The position numbers and the translations under genes are program-made. A DNA stretch of 64,000 nt from JAFGOG01 sp034429215 (GTDB taxonomy: Bacteria > Chloroflexota > Anaerolineae > JAAYZQ01), in the NCBI GenBank assembly GCA_034429215.1, contig DAOUGI010000039.1, positions 5,739 to 69,738 of the forward strand. The letters run 5' to 3'. Positions 15,301 through 22,913 of this stretch are shown piece after piece (position 1 is the first letter of the stretch; every line of letters begins with the position of its first letter). The notes below the pieces were generated by a model. It saw only the letters and a list, made by a program, of their open reading frames with translations, did not search any database and was not told the DNA's origin.

Positions 15301-16210
15301 CGACGATGACGTCGGAATACCCGTCGCCGTCCACGTCGCCCGCCGTGGCCACCGACGCGCCGAACTGCGCACCGGCCCACGCAAAAGTGAACGACCAGTC
15401 GTCATCGGGCGGCAGGCCGGTCAGCATCGGGGCGACCTCGATGGGATAAGCGGCGCCGGTGTCGTCGACGACGAGCGACAGGGTGGCCCCATCCAATGAC
15501 AGCCACGCGGGCAGTGCCCGGCCGGCGGCGTCGCTCACCGACAGGCCGCTGTAGCGCAGCGCCGGCTTGCCATCGCCGTCCTGGAGCTCGACGGTGGTTC
15601 CCGTCGGATTCAACTGCGGGACCAGGTCACCACCCAGCGCCAGGTCCATCTGTAGCGCCCCTTCGCCCGCCGGCGGCGAAGACAGGCTAAAGCCCTGTTT
15701 CAGTCCGTTCTCGTCGTTGCGGTACCACTCGACCACCTCGCTGCGCCGGTACTCGATCCGGCTCTCCGCGGCTTCCGGCGTGGCCGGTGATGGAGCGGCG
15801 AGCGCCCCGGCCCGCCCCCAGCTCACCAACGCCATCTCCAGCCGCCAGGGCGGGATGTTGGTCTCCTCCGTCCAGGTGCGGGGAATGACGATCGGACCGT
15901 CTGGGCTAAAGTAGGTGCGCAGGTTGTGGGCCCGGTTGGGAGCCTGGTAGGCGGCCGGCAGATCGGCCAGATACGTCTGTTCCTGCCAGGTGACATAGTA
16001 CTCCGAGGTGCGGATCGTCTCCTGGACAGCGGCCCACCAATCAGGAGAGATCCCCGGGGTTATCGCTGCGGCTCCCGCAGCGGGTGCATTTGCCAACGGG
16101 TGAGCAGGTCTTGCCGCTTGAGCGGAGGTGGGCTGCCCGGCCATCCCGGCTGCCAGCGCCAGGAGTAACCCCACAATCGACACGACAGAGAGAACCTTTT
16201 GCCCTTTCAT
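12365..16210 (-). CDS. Secreted FG-GAP (integrin-alpha-like) beta-propeller protein
   Basis: The 1281-residue product has a signal peptide (MKGQKVLSVVSIVGLLLALAAG...AQA). About 270 unassigned residues follow, then 14 repeats of about 62-66 residues of the form FGxSVATAGDVNGDGYADVIVGAPxYD. The DxNGDGxxD loops bind calcium in integrin-type propellers. Fourteen blades suggest two seven-bladed propellers. The C-terminus ends LPVIMRNHEP, a tail also seen in the protein at 35648 (YLPLVLRNH). The start is the ATG at 16210, where the signal peptide begins; an in-frame extension would cross the promoter. Likely role: cell-surface adhesion or matrix binding, inferred only. Confidence 0.88.
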   Translation of the reverse strand: MKGQKVLSVVSIVGLLLALAAGMAGQPTSAQAARPAHPLANAPAAGAAAITPGISPDWWAAVQETIRTSEYYVTWQEQTYLADLPAAYQAPNRAHNLRTYFSPDGPIVIPRTWTEETNIPPWRLEMALVSWGRAGALAAPSPATPEAAESRIEYRRSEVVEWYRNDENGLKQGFSLSSPPAGEGALQMDLALGGDLVPQLNPTGTTVELQDGDGKPALRYSGLSVSDAAGRALPAWLSLDGATLSLVVDDTGAAYPIEVAPMLTGLPPDDDWSFTFAWAGAQFGASVATAGDVDGDGYSDVIVGLPNYDGGQDDEGRAFVFHGSAAGIEGSASWVKESDQAGANFGWSVATAGDVDGDGDTEVIVGAPEYDVDEVDEGAAWVYYGSPSGLSSVPGEFYHAGIDAGAECGTSVAPAGDVNGDGYADVIIGAWGRFNSVTQEDEGWALVYYGSESGLSNGYNWHAEGEQSGARLGYSVATAGDVNGDGYADVIVGAPRYDDGDTDEGKAFVWYGSEDGLNGGVPGTPANAVWGTQSNQESAQLGWAVSTAGDVDGDGYADVIIGVPFYTYEQEEEGAARLYRGSSTGLYPAYDNHDEGNQAGAEFGRSVAMAGDVNGDGYGDVIVGAPYYTSGESQEGRAFVWYGSADGISETRDWWAEGNAVDAYYGYSVATAGDVNGDGYSDIIVGAPGKASLAGAAYAYYGAADSLEETAGWTKRSNLENAFFGWSVASAGDVNADGYADVIVGSPYWDGGEADEGQAWVYMGSVTGLETTPDWTKQPNQAGAYYGWSVGKAGDANGDGYDDAIVGSPGYDSGEDGEGVAWVYPGSMSGLESAPLWYKDSDQASAQFGYAVGTAGDVNGDGYGDVIVGAPFYSSPEAGEGWAWVYEGSAAGPHSAPDWHADSDQAGAQFGASVGTAGDVNCDGYSDVIVGAPMWDNGQTNEGGAWVYFGSPLGLSDTHRWRQDSDQGGANYGLAVGAAGDVNGDGCSDIIVGAPLWNGGLDTEGKAFVYHSSGASLYLTPAWTKESDQATAHFGCSVGTAGDVNGDGYADVIVGAKWWNGTLANEGGAFVYHGSATGVHFAPDWHAGGGQAYAEFGTSVATAGDVNGDGYADVIAGAPRYDETYSQEGLASVFYGNGGKGSPLALLQLTQYRNIAHLGLTDGDSFRLRIFYRSPFGRGESAHEIEAKPLGVVYDGRHTFIPGGQWFNPVLGQGTTMMSPPGLHLGMAYHWRLRTLYNPATTPFMPATRWVTIPWNGWNEADLRTMGSRINLPVIMRNHEP
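12850..15370. repeat. Coding tandem repeat (14 FG-GAP units)
   Basis: At DNA level the core GTCGCCGTTGACGTCGCC and close variants recur about every 190-200 bp across the gene. The spacing matches the protein repeats, and codon-level drift between units shows they are old coding duplications, not a CRISPR array. Confidence 0.85.
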
Positions 16211-16362
16211 CAGAGACCTCCTTTGTCTTTGGGACGGCGATAGGATTTCTGATGGATGTGCAGGCAGTGTCGAGTAAGCCGGGGGTTTTCGGCCGGGTAC
16301 GCCGTCGTATCCGCGCCGTGGTGAGTTTTGTGGAGCGTCTTTGAGCCCGGTCGCCAATTCCC

Positions 16363-16390
16363 AGTATACCATAATCCGGACAAAAGTCAA
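16363..16390 (-). promoter_or_regulatory. Promoter of the FG-GAP gene
   Basis: On the minus strand TTGACT (16385-16390) and TATACT (16363-16368) are 16 bp apart. This leaves a leader of about 145 nt before the ATG at 16210. It lies back to back with the hydA-like promoter. Confidence 0.6.
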
Positions 16391-16418
16391 CCTCCATTTT
16401 TCCAATCTTCCGGGTGAG

Positions 16419-16447
16419 TTGACATCTCCCACGTTGTCAGGTATAGT
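16419..16447 (+). promoter_or_regulatory. Promoter of the dihydropyrimidinase-like gene
   Basis: TTGACA (16419-16424) and TATAGT (16442-16447) are separated by 17 bp, near consensus, ending 23 bp before the start codon. Confidence 0.75.
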
Positions 16448-16470
16448 GGCGGACAAGGGAGGGTGAGGTT

Positions 16471-17847
16471 ATGTTCGACACGGTGATCGCCAACGGGACG
16501 CTGGTGACGGCCGAGGCGACGCTGCGCGCCGACCTGGGCATCCTCGGCGGCCAGATCGCGGCGGTCGGAGCGGAACTGGCCGGCCGGGACACCATAGATG
16601 CGGCGGGCATGCTGGTCCTGCCCGGCGCCGTCGACGAGCATGTCCACCTCCAGATGCCGGTCGGCGAGTTTGCCTCCAGCGACGATTTCTACACCGGCGC
16701 CGTCGCCGCCGCCTGCGGCGGCACCACGGCGGTGATCGATTTCGTCGAGCCCAAGCCGGGCCAGCCGCTCGTCGAAGCGCTGGCAGCCCGCCGGGCCGAG
16801 GCCGGCGGCAAGGTTGCCGTCGATTACGGGCTGCACATGACCCTCTCCCGCGCCGACGATGCCACCCTGGCCCAGATCCCCGCCTCGATAGCTGCCGGTG
16901 CCGCCAGCTTCAAGCTGTACATGGCCTATCAAGGGCTGCGGCTGGACGACGGCGAGCTGCTGCGGGCGCTGGCGGCGCTGGGCCGGGCCGGCGGGCGGGT
17001 CCTGGTCCACGCCGAGAACCACCACGCCATCGCCTACCTTACCGCCCAGGCGCTGACCGAGGGGCGCACCGGTCCCGAAAACCACCCCCACACCCGCCCT
17101 GACTTTATGGAGGCCGAGGCGGTCGGCCGCCTGCTGGCCCTGGCCCGCATCACCGCCACGCCGCTGACCGTGGCCCACCTGTCCTGCGCGGCCGGGCTCG
17201 AGGCGGTGCGCGCCGCCCGCGCCCGGGGCCAGGCGGTGTGGGTCGAAACCTGCCCGCAGTACCTGCTGCTGGACGAGGCCGAATACCGCCGGCCGGGGTT
17301 CGAAGCGGCCAAGTTCGTCATGTCTCCCCCGCTGCGCACCGAGCGGGACCGGGCGGCGCTGTGGGCCGGGCTGGCGGCCGGCGAAGTGGATACCGTCGCC
17401 ACCGACCACTGCCCCTTTTTCTTTGCCACCCAAAAAACGCGCGGCCTGCACGACTTTTCACGCATCCCCGGCGGCGCGCCGGGGATCGAGACCCGCCTGG
17501 CTCTGCTCTACACCCACGGCGTGCGGGCCGGCCGCCTGACGCCCCAGCAGTGGGTGGCCGCCTGCTGCACCGGGCCGGCCTGCCGCTTTGGGCTGGCCCC
17601 ACGCAAAGGCACCTTGACGGTGGGCGCCGACGCCGACGTCGTGATTTTCGACCCGGACCGCCGGGTTACCCTGGCTGCCGGGTCGCTGCACCACAACGTC
17701 GACTATTGCCCCTACGAAGGCTGGATCGTCACCGGCTACCCGGTGATGGTCTTGTCCAGGGGGGAGGTAATCGTTCGTGACGGCCAGTTTGTGGCCCAGG
17801 CAGGCCGGGGGAAATACCTGCCTGCCGCCGCGCATCCACCGACCTAA
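16471..17847 (+). CDS. Dihydropyrimidinase/D-hydantoinase-family amidohydrolase
   Basis: These enzymes open cyclic ureide rings such as dihydrouracil or hydantoins. The 458-residue TIM-barrel protein has the metal ligands H57-x-H59 (DEHVHLQ), the lysine that becomes carboxylated, K148 (SFKLYMAY), H180 (VHAEN), a histidine in AHLSC and the TDHCPF aspartate. The spacing and SFKxYMAY motif favour dihydropyrimidinase/hydantoinase over dihydroorotase; allantoinase is less likely. It stands alone with its own promoter and a GGGAGGGTGAGG ribosome site, so no pathway context narrows the substrate. Confidence 0.85.
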   Translation: MFDTVIANGTLVTAEATLRADLGILGGQIAAVGAELAGRDTIDAAGMLVLPGAVDEHVHLQMPVGEFASSDDFYTGAVAAACGGTTAVIDFVEPKPGQPLVEALAARRAEAGGKVAVDYGLHMTLSRADDATLAQIPASIAAGAASFKLYMAYQGLRLDDGELLRALAALGRAGGRVLVHAENHHAIAYLTAQALTEGRTGPENHPHTRPDFMEAEAVGRLLALARITATPLTVAHLSCAAGLEAVRAARARGQAVWVETCPQYLLLDEAEYRRPGFEAAKFVMSPPLRTERDRAALWAGLAAGEVDTVATDHCPFFFATQKTRGLHDFSRIPGGAPGIETRLALLYTHGVRAGRLTPQQWVAACCTGPACRFGLAPRKGTLTVGADADVVIFDPDRRVTLAAGSLHHNVDYCPYEGWIVTGYPVMVLSRGEVIVRDGQFVAQAGRGKYLPAAAHPPT

Positions 17848-17859
17848 GGATCCCGTCGC

Positions 17860-18066
17860 TCACTCGACCGGCCAGCGCCGTCCACTGGCTAGGTCCACCA
17901 CCAGGTCGATCACGGTCTCCCGGGCCACCTCCGCCCAAGCCATCGGGGCTGTTTCGTCAAGCCGGGGATCTGCTCCAACGTCATTTAGCATCTTGGCCAG
18001 GAGCACAAGGTCGCCGTCGGTCATCTTGTCGGCCAGATCGCCAAGTGTAAATGTCTGTTTTGCCAT
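17860..18066 (-). CDS. Small protein of unknown function
   Basis: The 68-residue product (MAKQTFTLGDLADKMTDGDL...) is acidic and probably helical, with no motif I recognise. It converges with the amidohydrolase gene. A promoter about 170 nt upstream and a structured leader with a terminator-like hairpin precede it, so expression may be by read-through. AGGGGT is a weak ribosome site. Confidence 0.5.
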   Translation of the reverse strand: MAKQTFTLGDLADKMTDGDLVLLAKMLNDVGADPRLDETAPMAWAEVARETVIDLVVDLASGRRWPVE

Positions 18067-18110
18067 TGTCTACGGACCCCTTCGCTTAGCCCACCCGATC
18101 ACAGCCTGCC

Positions 18111-18146
18111 GGCAAAGCAAAAGCCGCTCACCTGTGCGCGAGCGGC
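18111..18146 (-). terminator. Intrinsic terminator or attenuator
   Basis: Arms GCCGCTC (18140-18146) and GAGCGGC (18123-18129) around a 10-nt loop are followed on the minus strand by TTTTGCTTTG. It lies about 45 nt upstream of the 68-residue gene, so it would stop transcription before that gene. Confidence 0.55.
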
Positions 18147-18234
18147 CCATTCGTGCTGAACTTGTACCTGCCGGACCGTTCGCGCGGTCTTGGCCTTCGC
18201 CCTGGAGGTTGCCGCCTCGCAGGGCGCTTTCTGG
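18111..18234 (-). ncRNA. Candidate structured small RNA or attenuated leader
   Basis: The transcript predicted from the promoter at 18240-18267 starts near 18233. It can fold into GCCCUG/CAGGGC with an inner GAGG/CCUC stem (18199-18225), then GACCG/CGGUC (18174-18189). It ends in a GCCGCUC/GAGCGGC hairpin followed by UUUUGCUUUG. It matches no RNA family I can name; a tRNA-Sec is excluded because there is no acceptor stem or UCA anticodon arm. It is either a small RNA of about 120 nt or an attenuator for the small gene downstream. Confidence 0.4.
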
Positions 18235-18239
18235 GATCC

Positions 18240-18267
18240 ATTATACCCGGATTGCAGAAAACGTCAA
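18240..18267 (-). promoter_or_regulatory. Promoter of the structured leader
   Basis: On the minus strand TTGACG (18262-18267) and a perfect TATAAT (18240-18245) are 16 bp apart. Confidence 0.65.
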
Positions 18268-18378
18268 AGCTTTCTGTCGACCCTTCGCGGGCGGTAGGGC
18301 GTGTGTATCAGGCCGCCGCTTGCCGTCTGCGCCGTCTTGCAGAATCCAGCGCTAGGCCCGACTTGTGGGCCGTGCCAA

Positions 18379-18407
18379 TTGACATTAATGCCGATATGCC
18401 TTAGAAT
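18379..18407 (+). promoter_or_regulatory. Promoter of the EF-G-like gene
   Basis: TTGACA (18379-18384) and TAGAAT (18402-18407) lie 17 bp apart, with about 58 nt of leader before GGAGGAG and the ATG. Confidence 0.7.
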
Positions 18408-18472
18408 ATGTCGTCTAAAAAACCTTGCTTTTAGCCTCCGCACGAGGTTTAAGGGCTGTATGGAGGAGTCCG

Positions 18473-20545
18473 ATGGCAATGTTCAAGAGCGACAAGTTGC
18501 GCAACGTCGCCCTGGTGGGCCACAGCGGCTGTGGCAAGACCACACTGGTCGAGGCGATGCTGTTCAATACCGGGGCGGTCAACCGTCTGGGCCGCGTCGA
18601 CGACGGTACGTCGGTTTCCGACTGGGACGACGAAGAACGCCGGCGCAAGATGTCGATCAACCTGTCCATCATCCCCTGTGAGTGGCAGGACCACAAGCTG
18701 AACGCGCTGGACGCGCCCGGCTATATGGACTTTGTGGGCGAGGTGGTCAGCGCCATCCGGGTGGCCGATGGGGTGGTAGTCGTCATCGATTCAGTCAGCG
18801 GTGTCGAGGTAGGCACCGAGCAGGTATGGCACTATGCTAACGAGCGCAAGCTGCCCAAGCTCGTCTTTGTCAACAAGATGGAGCGTGAGAACGCCGACCC
18901 TGCCGGTGTCGCCCATCAGGTGGCGGCCAAGTTTGGCGTGGCGGCCGTCCCGATCCAGGCGCCGATCGGCAGCCATGCCGATTTCAAGGGCATCGTCGAC
19001 CTTCTGACCCAGAAGGCCTACCTGGGCGCAACGGCTGCCGAGGCTCCGGTGCCGGCCGACATGGCCGATGCCGTAGCCAAGGCGCGGATGGCCCTCATCG
19101 AAGCGGCGGCTGAGGGCGAAGACGCGCTCATGGAAAAATATTTCGAAACCGAGACCCTGACCGATGCAGAGATCATGCGTGGTCTCGGCTCCCGGATCGC
19201 CCAAGGCACCTTGGTGCCGGTGCTGGTCGGCTCGGCGGCGACGAACGTCGGCGTCGTGCCCTTGATGAACGCCATCGCCCGCCTGTTGCCGTCGCCGGTC
19301 GACGCCGCTCCTTACGCAGCCACCAACCCGGCCACCAGTGCCCAGGTCAAGCTCCAGGCCGACGCGGCAGCATCGCTCGCGGCGCTGGTGTTCAAGACGA
19401 TTGCCGACCCTTACGTGGGCAAGATGTCCTATTTGCGCGTCTATTCTGGTACGCTCGAGTCCGATTCGCGGGTGAAGCGCAGCCACGACGATGGCGAGGA
19501 GCGGATCGGTCAAATCTACAACGTTCGGGGCAAGGAACAGATCCCGGTGACCAGGCTGCCGGCCGGCGACATTGGCGTAGTGACCAAGCTGAGCGAGACT
19601 CAGACGGGAGACACCCTGTATGACATTGGATCGCCGGTGCGGCTCGATCCGCCGGTCTATCCCAGCCCCCTCTTCTCGGTGGCTGTCAGTCCCAAGACCA
19701 AGGCCGACGCGGCCAAGATCAGCCCGACGCTGAACCGGCTGGCCGAGCAGGACCCCACCCTGTCGTGGCGCCAGGACCCGATCACCCACGAGACGCTCAT
19801 GGCGGGCATGGGCGACACGCACATCAACGTCGCCATACGGCGCATGGAAGACACCTTTAGCCTGAGTCTGGATACGGCCGTGCCGCGGGTACCCTACCGC
19901 GAGACGATCACTCGCCCGGCCAAGGAACAGTACCGCCACAAGAAGCAGACGGGCGGCTCCGGGCAGTTCGCCGAAGTGCACCTGAGGGTCGAGCCGCGGG
20001 AGCGCGACACCGGCTTTGAGTTCGCCTGGGAAGTGGTGGGCATGAACGTGTCCAGGACCTTCGGCCCATCGATCGAGAAAGGGATCAAGTCGATTTTGGA
20101 ACAGGGCGTGATCGCCGGTTACCCGGTCGTAGACGTCAAGGCTGCGGTGTTTGACGGCAAGGAACACCCCGTGGACTCTAAAGACATCGCCTTTCAGATC
20201 GCTGGCCGGGAGGTGTTCAAGCTGGCGGTCAAGGCCGCCGGGCCGGTGATATTGGAGCCGGTCTACAAGTTCACGATCACCGTGCCTGAGGAGTATATGG
20301 GTGACGTGCTCAGCGACCTGAACACCCGCCGCGCCCAGGTGCTGGGTATGGACCAGGCTGCTGGCAACAGCATTGTGACGGCGCTGGCCCCCCTCGCCGA
20401 GATGCAGCGCTACGTGACCAATCTGCGCTCGTTCACCCAGGGGCGGGGTGTGTTCGGCATGGAGTACTCCCACTACCAGGAGGTGCCTGCCCACCTGGTC
20501 GAGCAGGTCATCGCCGCCTCCAAGCGGGAAGAGGAAGAAAAATAG
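18473..20545 (+). CDS. Elongation factor G-like GTPase (EF-G2 type)
   Basis: The 690-residue product has the full EF-G domain order: GTPase domain with P-loop GHSGCGKT (about 16-23), DAPGY switch II and NKMER; domain II; domains III-V, ending in the EF-G C-terminal fold (YMGDVLSDLNTRRAQVLGMD). The P-loop is GHSGCGKTT, not the AHIDAGKTT of true EF-G, and the G3 motif is DAPGYMDF instead of DTPGHVDF. These mark the EF-G-like paralogue family, whose role is not settled, so this is not the main fusA. GGAGGAG precedes the chosen ATG; an ATG six bases later is possible. Confidence 0.88.
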   Translation: MAMFKSDKLRNVALVGHSGCGKTTLVEAMLFNTGAVNRLGRVDDGTSVSDWDDEERRRKMSINLSIIPCEWQDHKLNALDAPGYMDFVGEVVSAIRVADGVVVVIDSVSGVEVGTEQVWHYANERKLPKLVFVNKMERENADPAGVAHQVAAKFGVAAVPIQAPIGSHADFKGIVDLLTQKAYLGATAAEAPVPADMADAVAKARMALIEAAAEGEDALMEKYFETETLTDAEIMRGLGSRIAQGTLVPVLVGSAATNVGVVPLMNAIARLLPSPVDAAPYAATNPATSAQVKLQADAAASLAALVFKTIADPYVGKMSYLRVYSGTLESDSRVKRSHDDGEERIGQIYNVRGKEQIPVTRLPAGDIGVVTKLSETQTGDTLYDIGSPVRLDPPVYPSPLFSVAVSPKTKADAAKISPTLNRLAEQDPTLSWRQDPITHETLMAGMGDTHINVAIRRMEDTFSLSLDTAVPRVPYRETITRPAKEQYRHKKQTGGSGQFAEVHLRVEPRERDTGFEFAWEVVGMNVSRTFGPSIEKGIKSILEQGVIAGYPVVDVKAAVFDGKEHPVDSKDIAFQIAGREVFKLAVKAAGPVILEPVYKFTITVPEEYMGDVLSDLNTRRAQVLGMDQAAGNSIVTALAPLAEMQRYVTNLRSFTQGRGVFGMEYSHYQEVPAHLVEQVIAASKREEEEK

Positions 20546-20565
20546 CGCTTAATGCGCAGTGAACC

Positions 20566-20608
20566 GATGCGTATAGGGGCGGCTCCACCCCTATACGCAT
20601 CTTTTTTT
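20566..20608 (+). terminator. Rho-independent terminator of the EF-G-like gene
   Basis: Arms GATGCGTATAGGGG (20566-20579) and CCCCTATACGCATC (20588-20601) form a 14-bp stem with an 8-nt loop, followed by a T7 run (20602-20608). Confidence 0.9.
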
Positions 20609-20616
20609 ACCTGCTG

Positions 20617-21156
20617 CTAGCTTGCTTCTTCGCCGTCGTCGGCCTCTTCTTCGTCGACCTCTTCTTCGTCAGAGGTCTCTTCGGCCTGCCCCCCTGTCAG
20701 CCGGCCCAACATCCGGAATAGGCGATGGGCCAGCGAGGGCGCCCCGCTCAGCTTGTTCAACTGGCGGGTCACGGCCTTGGCGTTCCCTTGGTCATCTAGC
20801 TCCTGAAAGATGCCGATCGCCTGCTGGTAGGCCTCAGTCGCCTTTTCCGTGTTGTCCTGCTGGGCATACAGCATCCCCAAATTGCCGAGGGTCATAGCCT
20901 GGCCCGACTGGTCCTGGAGCGCCATCCGGATGGTCAAGGCTTCCTCCAGGAACCGATGGGCGTTCTCCTCGTCCTCCATCTGGACGCAGACCACGCCCAT
21001 ATCGTTCAGAACGGCGCTTTCGTTGTCCCGGTCGCCGGCCTCGGCGTACAGCTCCCTGGCCCGGGTCAGCGCTTCCAGGGCTTCTTCATACTCCCCGGCG
21101 CGATAGCCGTCTAGCCCTTTGTCATATAGCCTCTTGGCTTCTTCTAGATTTGCCAC
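20617..21156 (-). CDS. Tetratricopeptide-repeat protein
   Basis: The 179-residue cytoplasmic protein contains about three and a half TPR units (AKRLYDKGLDGYRAGEYEEALEAL; NDMGVVCVQMEDEENAHRFLEEAL; GNLGMLYAQQDNTEKATEAYQQAI) and a very acidic tail (EETSDEEEVDEEEADDGEE). TPR proteins act as interaction scaffolds. It starts with GTG behind AGGAGGAGCT and follows the histidine kinase gene by 23 nt, so it is probably the last gene of the regulator-kinase-TPR transcript. Confidence 0.85.
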   Translation of the reverse strand: MANLEEAKRLYDKGLDGYRAGEYEEALEALTRARELYAEAGDRDNESAVLNDMGVVCVQMEDEENAHRFLEEALTIRMALQDQSGQAMTLGNLGMLYAQQDNTEKATEAYQQAIGIFQELDDQGNAKAVTRQLNKLSGAPSLAHRLFRMLGRLTGGQAEETSDEEEVDEEEADDGEEAS

Positions 21157-21179
21157 AGCTCCTCCTGGGTTCCTTTCTT

Positions 21180-22874
21180 CTAGCCTGCAGTCACGGCCTC
21201 GGCGGCAGTGCCTGGCAGGGGCACCCGCAAAACCACCCGGGTCCCGGTTTCGGGCTTTTCGGTCTTGCTCCTGATCTCCAGAGTGCCGTCGATCAGCTCG
21301 GCCCGTTCCTTCATGCTTAGCATGCCGATGCTGCCCCTTCGATCATAGTCGCGGTTTACCCGCTCGACGTCAAACCCTTTGCCATTGTCTTCGACTACTA
21401 TCCGCAGCCAGTCCTCTTCACGCCACAGGCGCAGCCACACGTCGCGCGGGTTGGCATGTTTCTTGGCGTTGTTTACCGCCTCCTGCACGATGACGAATAT
21501 CGTCCGGGCGACTGCGGCATCCAGGTCGGGCGGCGATGCCTGGGCCTCCAGATGTATCTGAAAATCCTCACTCTCCTCCAACTGCTGCACATAGGCTTCC
21601 AGGGCCGGCACCAGACCTTTCGTTTCCAGGATGAGCGGCCGCAGCTCGAACAACGCCAGCCGCGCCTGTTGGGTGGCTTGGCGGGTCAGATCGCGGAGGG
21701 CTGCCAGTTCTGATTTGGCCGCCTCCGGCTTGAGCTCCAACAGTCGCTCCATGTGATCGATACCCATCGTGATGGCCGATAAAAACTGGACCGTGCCGTC
21801 GTGCAGGTTGCGCGCCACCTGGCGCCGCACATCCTCCTGGACCTGTATGATCCGGTCGCGATCCTCCCTCACGCTTTGATACAGCCGCGCGTTCTCGATG
21901 GCGATGGCTGCCTGGTTGGCGGTAGTGATCACCAGCCCAAGGTCTTCAGAGTCAAAGCCCTCGTCACTGCGCTTGTTCAACACCTCCAGCACGCCGATCG
22001 TCTTGTTTCGGATCTTGAGCGGGACGCAGACCACCGACCGGGTGAGAACGCCGGTCTGTGCATCGACCATAGGGCTAAAGCGAGGATCGCTGCGCACGTC
22101 ATTGATCACCACCGGCACACCATGGGTAGCCACCCAGCCGGCGATCCCATCGTGCAATCGCGTGCGCTGCTTGCGCAACAGCTCGCCCAATTGGCCGTGG
22201 GCATATTCAAAGACCAGCTCGCCGCTCTCTTCGTCGACGAGCATCAGAACCGAGGCGCTGGCATCGAGGACCGCCGAGGACAATTGCAGGGTGTCGTCCA
22301 GAACCTTGCCCAGGTCAAAGGTCGAGGACATCGATTGGCCAACCTGGTAGAACAACGTCAACTGGCTCAGCCGGGCCTTGGTCAAAAGCAGGTCCCCGGT
22401 CATGCTCATCAGGCCGCCGAGCGCTCGCAGAAAGGATCGCAGCAGCTCCCGGTGCTCGTCCGTTGGGGCCTGCTCTGCGGCAAAGGCCAGAGAGACCGCG
22501 CCGGCCACCTCCTGCTCATCCGGCAGCAGCGAATAGACGATCGCCAGCCCGGTACCCTTGACCGGGATGCAGGCCGACAGCGTCTCTTCCGATTTGGCCA
22601 GCTTCCATGGGCCGGGAGTGATCCGCCGCTCGACATTGGCTTCCCATTGATCGATGTGGGCAGCTAGAGCAGGGGACAGATCGCCCCGGCGCACGCGCAC
22701 CGGCGGGCGAGCTGCGTAAAAGAGGGACCCGCCGGCAGCGCCCAGGTCCCTGATGAGGATCGATAGCGCTTCCGATGCCAGCCCTACCGGCTCTCGGCGC
22801 GACATCAGATTGGCGACGTTGTCGAGGAACAGCCGGCTGGTGGCCAGATCAGGAAGGTTTATCTTTCCCTGCAC
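21180..22874 (-). CDS. GAF-domain sensor histidine kinase, NarL/DegS type
   Basis: The product has no membrane span. It has two GAF-like regions (about 20-150 and 175-325; TLFYQVGQSMSSTFDLGKVLDDTL and VCVPLKIRNKTIGVLEVLNKR). A HisKA_3 dimerisation helix follows with the phospho-acceptor H358 (RRQVARNLHDGTVQF), then an HATPase domain (VQEAVNNAKKHANP, VEDNGKGFD). No matching response regulator is next to it. GTG at 22874 has GGAGG 6 nt upstream; GTG at 22895 is the alternative. The upstream gene encodes the double-HTH regulator. Confidence 0.85.
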   Translation of the reverse strand: MQGKINLPDLATSRLFLDNVANLMSRREPVGLASEALSILIRDLGAAGGSLFYAARPPVRVRRGDLSPALAAHIDQWEANVERRITPGPWKLAKSEETLSACIPVKGTGLAIVYSLLPDEQEVAGAVSLAFAAEQAPTDEHRELLRSFLRALGGLMSMTGDLLLTKARLSQLTLFYQVGQSMSSTFDLGKVLDDTLQLSSAVLDASASVLMLVDEESGELVFEYAHGQLGELLRKQRTRLHDGIAGWVATHGVPVVINDVRSDPRFSPMVDAQTGVLTRSVVCVPLKIRNKTIGVLEVLNKRSDEGFDSEDLGLVITTANQAAIAIENARLYQSVREDRDRIIQVQEDVRRQVARNLHDGTVQFLSAITMGIDHMERLLELKPEAAKSELAALRDLTRQATQQARLALFELRPLILETKGLVPALEAYVQQLEESEDFQIHLEAQASPPDLDAAVARTIFVIVQEAVNNAKKHANPRDVWLRLWREEDWLRIVVEDNGKGFDVERVNRDYDRRGSIGMLSMKERAELIDGTLEIRSKTEKPETGTRVVLRVPLPGTAAEAVTAG

Positions 22875-22913
22875 CCCTTTCCTCCATGCTCCCACTTTCC
22901 CCTGGACCGCCGC

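Noticed and set aside
12850..15370. CRISPR array
   Set aside because: The regular cores are FG-GAP coding repeats with period about 195 bp in an intact gene; repeats are too degenerate and no cas genes are present.
18111..18234. tRNA-Sec gene to match the selenoprotein
   Set aside because: No acceptor stem, no UCA anticodon loop and no long variable arm; the fold ends in a terminator-like hairpin.
18791..20494. Antisense ORF of 567 codons opposite the EF-G-like gene
   Set aside because: Shadow frame; the plus-strand protein is clearly conserved.
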